The position numbers and the translations under genes are program-made. The notes under the pieces were generated by a model, which was not told where the DNA came from, ran no database searches, and was given only the letters and a program-made list of their open reading frames with translations. From assembly GCF_003732265.1 (NCBI RefSeq), contig NZ_MOBK01000002.1, forward strand, positions 372,001-436,000: 64,000 bases of DNA. Reading direction: 5' to 3'. Source of the stretch: Pseudomonas brassicacearum. Its GTDB lineage: Bacteria > Pseudomonadota > Gammaproteobacteria > Pseudomonadales > Pseudomonadaceae. Positions 60,507 to 64,000 of the stretch are shown in pieces (the stretch's first letter is position 1; the number at the start of each line of letters is the position of its first letter).

Positions 60507-60780
60507 CGAGTGATACTCATGACAGGGGTGAGACACGCCGTGACATGGCGTGAAAGGTGTCCGGACATCCCTGTCTGCGACCTTGGCTCGTGGCCAAAGG
60601 CGCGCACGTTAACGTAAGCGAGATCGGCGTGCCAGAGCGGTTCTTTAATCCAATCCGACCGTCGGTAGCGCCACTATTTAGCCTTCATCGAACCGTCACA
60701 TAACTGTCAAATATCCTTGCGATGATGCGGCTCAAGTGAACCTGTAAAACCCGCGACAGGCGCCTTCCTTGCGAGCACTC

Positions 60781-61803
60781 ATGAACCACAGCATCGACCA
60801 AAGCCATCGCGACACCGATCTGTTCGGCCTGCTCTACGGGTTCAGTTTTCGCCCCGGTGAGCGTGGTCGGGAGATCGATTCGGCCAAGGCGCTGCAATGC
60901 CTGCAACAACCCGACGACAGCGAAGAGTTCCTCTGGCTGCACCTGAACCTGGCGCACGCCGCGTGCGAGCGCTGGATGAAAAGCCATCTGGAGTTGCCGG
61001 ACGAGTTTTTCGAAGCGCTGCACGAAGGTTCGCGTTCGACGCGCATCGAGCATGTGGATTCGGCCTTGTTGGCGGTGGTCAACGATGTGGTGTTCAACCT
61101 CAGCAGCATGGTTTCTTCGGATGTCTCGACGCTGTGGGTGTGCGCCCGCAGTCGGCTGATCATCAGCGCGCGCCTGCAACCGCTGCACTCGGTGGACAAG
61201 CTGCGTTCCTCGGTGAAGGCCGGTGAATGTTTTCGTTCGCCGCTGGAATTGCTCGTGCACTTGCTGCGCGATCAGGGCGAGGTGCTGACGCAAATCGTGC
61301 GCAAGACCAGCCTGAGTGTCGATCAGATCGAAGATGAATTGTTGTCGTCGCGGCTGTCGACCAACCGCGCCGAACTGGGCGCCAACCGCCGGGTGCTGGT
61401 GCGTCTGCAACGCCTGTTGGCGCTGGAACCGGGGTCGTTGCTGCGTTTGCTCAATCGGCCGCCGCAATGGCTGCAGAAGGAGGACGTCAAGGAACTGCGC
61501 AAGTCCACCGAGGAGTTTGCGCTGATCATCAACGACCTCACGGCGCTGGGTGAGCGGATCAAGCTGTTGCAGGAAGAAATCGCTGCCAACCTCAATGAAC
61601 AGAGCAACCGCACGCTGTTTACGTTGACCGTGGTGACGGTGCTGGCGTTGCCGATCAACATCATTGCCGGTTTCTTTGGCATGAACGTCGGCGGCATTCC
61701 TCTGTCGGGAGACCCGGAGGGGTTCTGGATTCTGGTGGCACTGGTCGCGACGTTTACCGTGCTGGCCGGGCGCTGGGCGTTTCGCAAGCGTCAGGATTAC
61801 TGA
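60781..61803 (+). CDS. zntB: CorA-family zinc transporter ZntB
   Basis: A pentameric CorA-type channel; ZntB homologues move Zn2+ (reported as efflux or proton-coupled import). 340 aa with a long cytosolic funnel and two C-terminal helices carrying the pore motif FGMNVGGIPLSGDPEGFW (GMN) between VVTVLALPINIIAGFFGMN and WILVALVATFTVLAGRWAF. An N-terminal cysteine-poor domain, DTDLFGLLYGFSFRPGERGREIDSAKA, is typical of ZntB. ATG at 60781 is preferred to a TTG 12 bases earlier. Confidence 0.9.
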   Translation: MNHSIDQSHRDTDLFGLLYGFSFRPGERGREIDSAKALQCLQQPDDSEEFLWLHLNLAHAACERWMKSHLELPDEFFEALHEGSRSTRIEHVDSALLAVVNDVVFNLSSMVSSDVSTLWVCARSRLIISARLQPLHSVDKLRSSVKAGECFRSPLELLVHLLRDQGEVLTQIVRKTSLSVDQIEDELLSSRLSTNRAELGANRRVLVRLQRLLALEPGSLLRLLNRPPQWLQKEDVKELRKSTEEFALIINDLTALGERIKLLQEEIAANLNEQSNRTLFTLTVVTVLALPINIIAGFFGMNVGGIPLSGDPEGFWILVALVATFTVLAGRWAFRKRQDY

Positions 61804-61845
61804 GCCTCAAAGCCCCACCAATCCTCTGTGGTGAGTGGCCTTATC

Positions 61846-61967
61846 TGTGGCGAGGGGGCTTGCCCCCGTTCGGCTGCGAAGCAGTCGCAAAACCTGCTGG
61901 GAAGATTTGACTGAAAGAATGCAGGGGGCCGCTTCGCGACCCAACGGGGGCAAGCCCCCTCGCCACA
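61846..61967. repeat. REP doublet, class C (GGCGAGGGGGCTTGCCCCCG type)
   Basis: 25-bp perfect inverted repeat: arms 61846-61870 and 61943-61967 around 72 bases. Between zntB and the Pit gene; internal TCGGCTGCGAAGCAGTCGCAAA-like sequence is a related unit. Confidence 0.9.
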
Positions 61968-62097
61968 AGTCGTGCCTGGCCAAAGGGATTCTGATTAACG
62001 GACAAGCAAAAACCCCAAACCCTGACCTGACGCAGTCTCTCTGTAACAATTAGCAACGACTATCACTGATACACCTCCCTCATCAGGATTGTCCGTT

Positions 62098-63717
62098 ATG
62101 GCTACTCCTTCCTACCCCGCCGATGCTCAGGCATCCGCCACCCGCAGCGCCAACCCCCAATTCGATAAAAAACCCGGTGTGTTCACGCTGGTGATTTTTT
62201 TCGGCGTGCTGGCCATCGGGTTGTTGTTCACCGCTTACAGCCTGATGCACGACATGCACGAACTCGGCACGGTGGTGACCACCTGGACCCCGTTCCTGCT
62301 GTTGGGTGTGGCGTTGCTGATCGCCCTCGGCTTTGAATTCGTCAACGGTTTCCACGACACCGCCAACGCCGTCGCGACAGTGATCTACACCAATTCGATG
62401 CCGCCGAATTTTGCGGTGGCGTGGTCCGGTTTTTTCAACTTCCTCGGCGTGCTGCTGTCCAGCGGCGCGGTAGCGTTCGGCATCATTGCCCTGCTGCCGG
62501 TGGAGCTGATTCTGCAAGTCGGCTCCTCCGCCGGTTTCGCCATGATCTTTGCCCTGCTGATCGCTGCGATCCTGTGGAACCTCGGCACCTGGTGGCTGGG
62601 CTTGCCGGCCTCGTCTTCGCACACGCTGATTGGTTCGATCATCGGCGTCGGCGTGGCCAACGCGCTGATGCACGGCCGTGACGGCACCAGCGGCGTGGAC
62701 TGGGCGCAGGCGACCAAGATCGGTTATGCGTTGTTGCTCTCGCCGCTGGTCGGCTTTGGTTTCGCCGCGTTGCTGTTGCTGGCCCTGCGCGCGTTCGTCA
62801 AGAATCGCTCGCTGTACAAGGCCCCCGAAGGCAACACCCCGCCACCGTGGTGGATTCGCGGCATGTTGATCGTGACCTGCACCGGTGTCTCGTTCGCCCA
62901 CGGTTCCAACGATGGCCAGAAAGGCATGGGCCTGATCATGTTGATTCTGGTCGGCACGCTGCCCATGGCCTACGCGTTGAACCGCACCATGCCGGCCGAC
63001 CAGGCGTTGCAGTTCGCCGCCGTCGCGGAAGTGACCCAGCAAGCACTGGTCAAGGCTGCGCCACAACCGGCACCGGCCGACCCGCGCCTGATCTTGTCCG
63101 ACTACGTGCGCAGCAAGGAAGCCACGCCGCAACTGGTGCCGGCGCTCGCCGCCCTCACCGGCAGCATCGGCGCCGAGGTCAAGGGTTACGGTTCGCTGTC
63201 CAAAGTGCCAGCCGAAGCCGTGGGCAACGTGCGAAACGACATGTACCTGACCAGCGAAACCATTCGCCTGATGGACAAGAACAAGGTCGGTCATTTCGAC
63301 GCCGACACCAGCGGCAAGCTGCAACTGTTCAAGCAGCAGATCGACAACTCGACGCGCTTCATTCCGCTGTGGGTGAAGATCGCGGTGGCGATTGCGCTTG
63401 GCCTGGGCACCATGGTCGGCTGGAAGCGCATCGTGGTAACGGTCGGCGAGAAGATCGGCAAGACTCACCTGACCTACGCCCAGGGCGCCTCGGCGGAAAC
63501 CGTGGCGATGCTGACGATTGGCGCGGCGGATATGTTCGGTTTGCCGGTGTCGACCACCCACGTGTTGTCGTCGGGTGTCGCCGGGACCATGGTCGCCAAC
63601 GGTGGCGGTTTGCAGATGAAGACCATCCGCAACCTGCTGATGGCGTGGGTGCTGACCTTGCCCGCCGCGATCCTGTTGTCGGGCAGCCTGTACTGGTTGT
63701 TCACCCAAATCTTCTAA
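62098..63717 (+). CDS. pit: Inorganic phosphate transporter, PiT family
   Basis: A low-affinity, proton- (metal-phosphate-) coupled phosphate symporter in the inner membrane, 539 aa, about ten helices. Family motifs: GFEFVNGFHDTANAVATVIYTNSMPP near the N-terminus, SSSHTLIGSIIGVGVANAL, the second-half GTxxHG-type sequence SFAHGSNDGQKGMGLIML, and LPVSTTHVLSSGVAGTMVANG at the C-terminus. A ~110-residue cytosolic loop (about 310-420) is hydrophilic. AGGA precedes the ATG at 62098. Not linked to a pst or phoU gene. Confidence 0.93.
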   Translation: MATPSYPADAQASATRSANPQFDKKPGVFTLVIFFGVLAIGLLFTAYSLMHDMHELGTVVTTWTPFLLLGVALLIALGFEFVNGFHDTANAVATVIYTNSMPPNFAVAWSGFFNFLGVLLSSGAVAFGIIALLPVELILQVGSSAGFAMIFALLIAAILWNLGTWWLGLPASSSHTLIGSIIGVGVANALMHGRDGTSGVDWAQATKIGYALLLSPLVGFGFAALLLLALRAFVKNRSLYKAPEGNTPPPWWIRGMLIVTCTGVSFAHGSNDGQKGMGLIMLILVGTLPMAYALNRTMPADQALQFAAVAEVTQQALVKAAPQPAPADPRLILSDYVRSKEATPQLVPALAALTGSIGAEVKGYGSLSKVPAEAVGNVRNDMYLTSETIRLMDKNKVGHFDADTSGKLQLFKQQIDNSTRFIPLWVKIAVAIALGLGTMVGWKRIVVTVGEKIGKTHLTYAQGASAETVAMLTIGAADMFGLPVSTTHVLSSGVAGTMVANGGGLQMKTIRNLLMAWVLTLPAAILLSGSLYWLFTQIF

Positions 63718-63732
63718 GTCAACACAAAACCC

Positions 63733-63865
63733 TGTAGCAGCTGGCGCAGCCTGCGTCCGGCTGCGCAGCAGTCGTAAACCCATAACACGCGGTGCATCAG
63801 ACAAACCGCGTACACAGGTTTTACGACTGCTGCGCAATCGGACGCAGGCTTCGCCAGCTGCTACA
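63733..63865. repeat. REP doublet, class B
   Basis: 46-bp inverted repeat with about three mismatches: arms 63733-63778 and 63820-63865. Second copy of the 40.8-kb class, in the gap after the Pit gene. Confidence 0.9.
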
Positions 63866-64000
63866 GGGATTTTTTTGCCGGGTAAAAAGCATTTCGTCGC
63901 AAATACAGGCGATTACGCATTTATTGATCCACTACCCGCCAGTTGGCACTTCAGTTTGCTAACGTGTTGCCGATTCTTAAGAGACTCGATGTATTCAGGA
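63866..64000. other. Window-end intergenic sequence
   Basis: About 135 bases after the class B repeat with no gene or recognisable site; presumably the upstream region of the next gene. Confidence 0.5.

Overview
The window is a Pseudomonas chromosome segment, most likely from the P. fluorescens group. The evidence is the near-identical AmrZ, RsmA, ArgR and NrdB sequences, the conserved gene orders alaS-lysC-rsmA-tRNA and aot-argR / aruCFGDB-x-aruE, and abundant Pseudomonas-type REP palindromes. Most of it is core genome. Assignments rest on reading the translated sequences and motifs; no database search was possible.

Layout. 0-8.1 kb: flgN and the c-di-GMP flagellar brake ycgR; then, on the minus strand, an MFS permease, a glutamine-synthetase-like gamma-glutamylpolyamine synthetase, a small histidine kinase overlapping a TPR-containing response regulator, and a chromate transporter. 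8.1-13.3 kb: tRNA-Arg(CCU), two small membrane/secreted proteins (the first behind a sigma-54-type promoter), phnN, amrZ, mgtE, a secreted DUF4124-like protein, two identical tRNA-Arg(ACG) genes, tRNA-Ser(GCU) and rsmA. 13.4-19.6 kb: lysC, alaS, ltaE and an FMN riboswitch in front of a type II lumazine synthase (ribH2). 19.7-40.7 kb: the arginine locus. It holds the arginine succinyltransferase (aru/ast) catabolic operon, the AraC/GlxA-type activator argR, the aotJQMOP arginine/ornithine uptake operon, and acs, which makes acetyl-CoA from acetate. Candidate ArgR half-sites lie before both aruC and aotJ. A 4.9-kb gene for a giant toxin-like leucine-rich-repeat protein sits between argR and aruC on the opposite strand.

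41-49 kb: a DUF2790 secreted protein and class Ia ribonucleotide reductase beta subunit nrdB, which has a NrdR box but no nrdA beside it. An accessory-looking patch follows: a BRO-N antirepressor-like gene behind a long imperfect palindrome, a McrA/SRA-HNH type IV restriction-like nuclease, an unknown protein with a CoiA-like cysteine/histidine motif, and two tandem paralogous secreted proteins of unknown function. 49-64 kb: a TSUP permease and AraC regulator; two small XRE-type regulators behind an exact SOS-box match; a TetR gene and divergent MBL hydrolase around a palindromic operator; a DUF1003 protein; a LysR regulator divergent from a degenerate glutamine amidotransferase plus an ABM monooxygenase; then glpQ, a PepSY protein, a chemoreceptor, zntB and a Pit-type phosphate transporter.

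REP-like inverted repeats of at least five sequence classes punctuate the intergenic regions. The least ordinary signals are the toxin-like LRR gene with a duplicated repeat module inside the arginine locus, the BRO / HNH / Zn-motif patch with its palindromes, the LexA-box-controlled XRE pair, and the FMN riboswitch with a hairpin over the ribH2 ribosome binding site.
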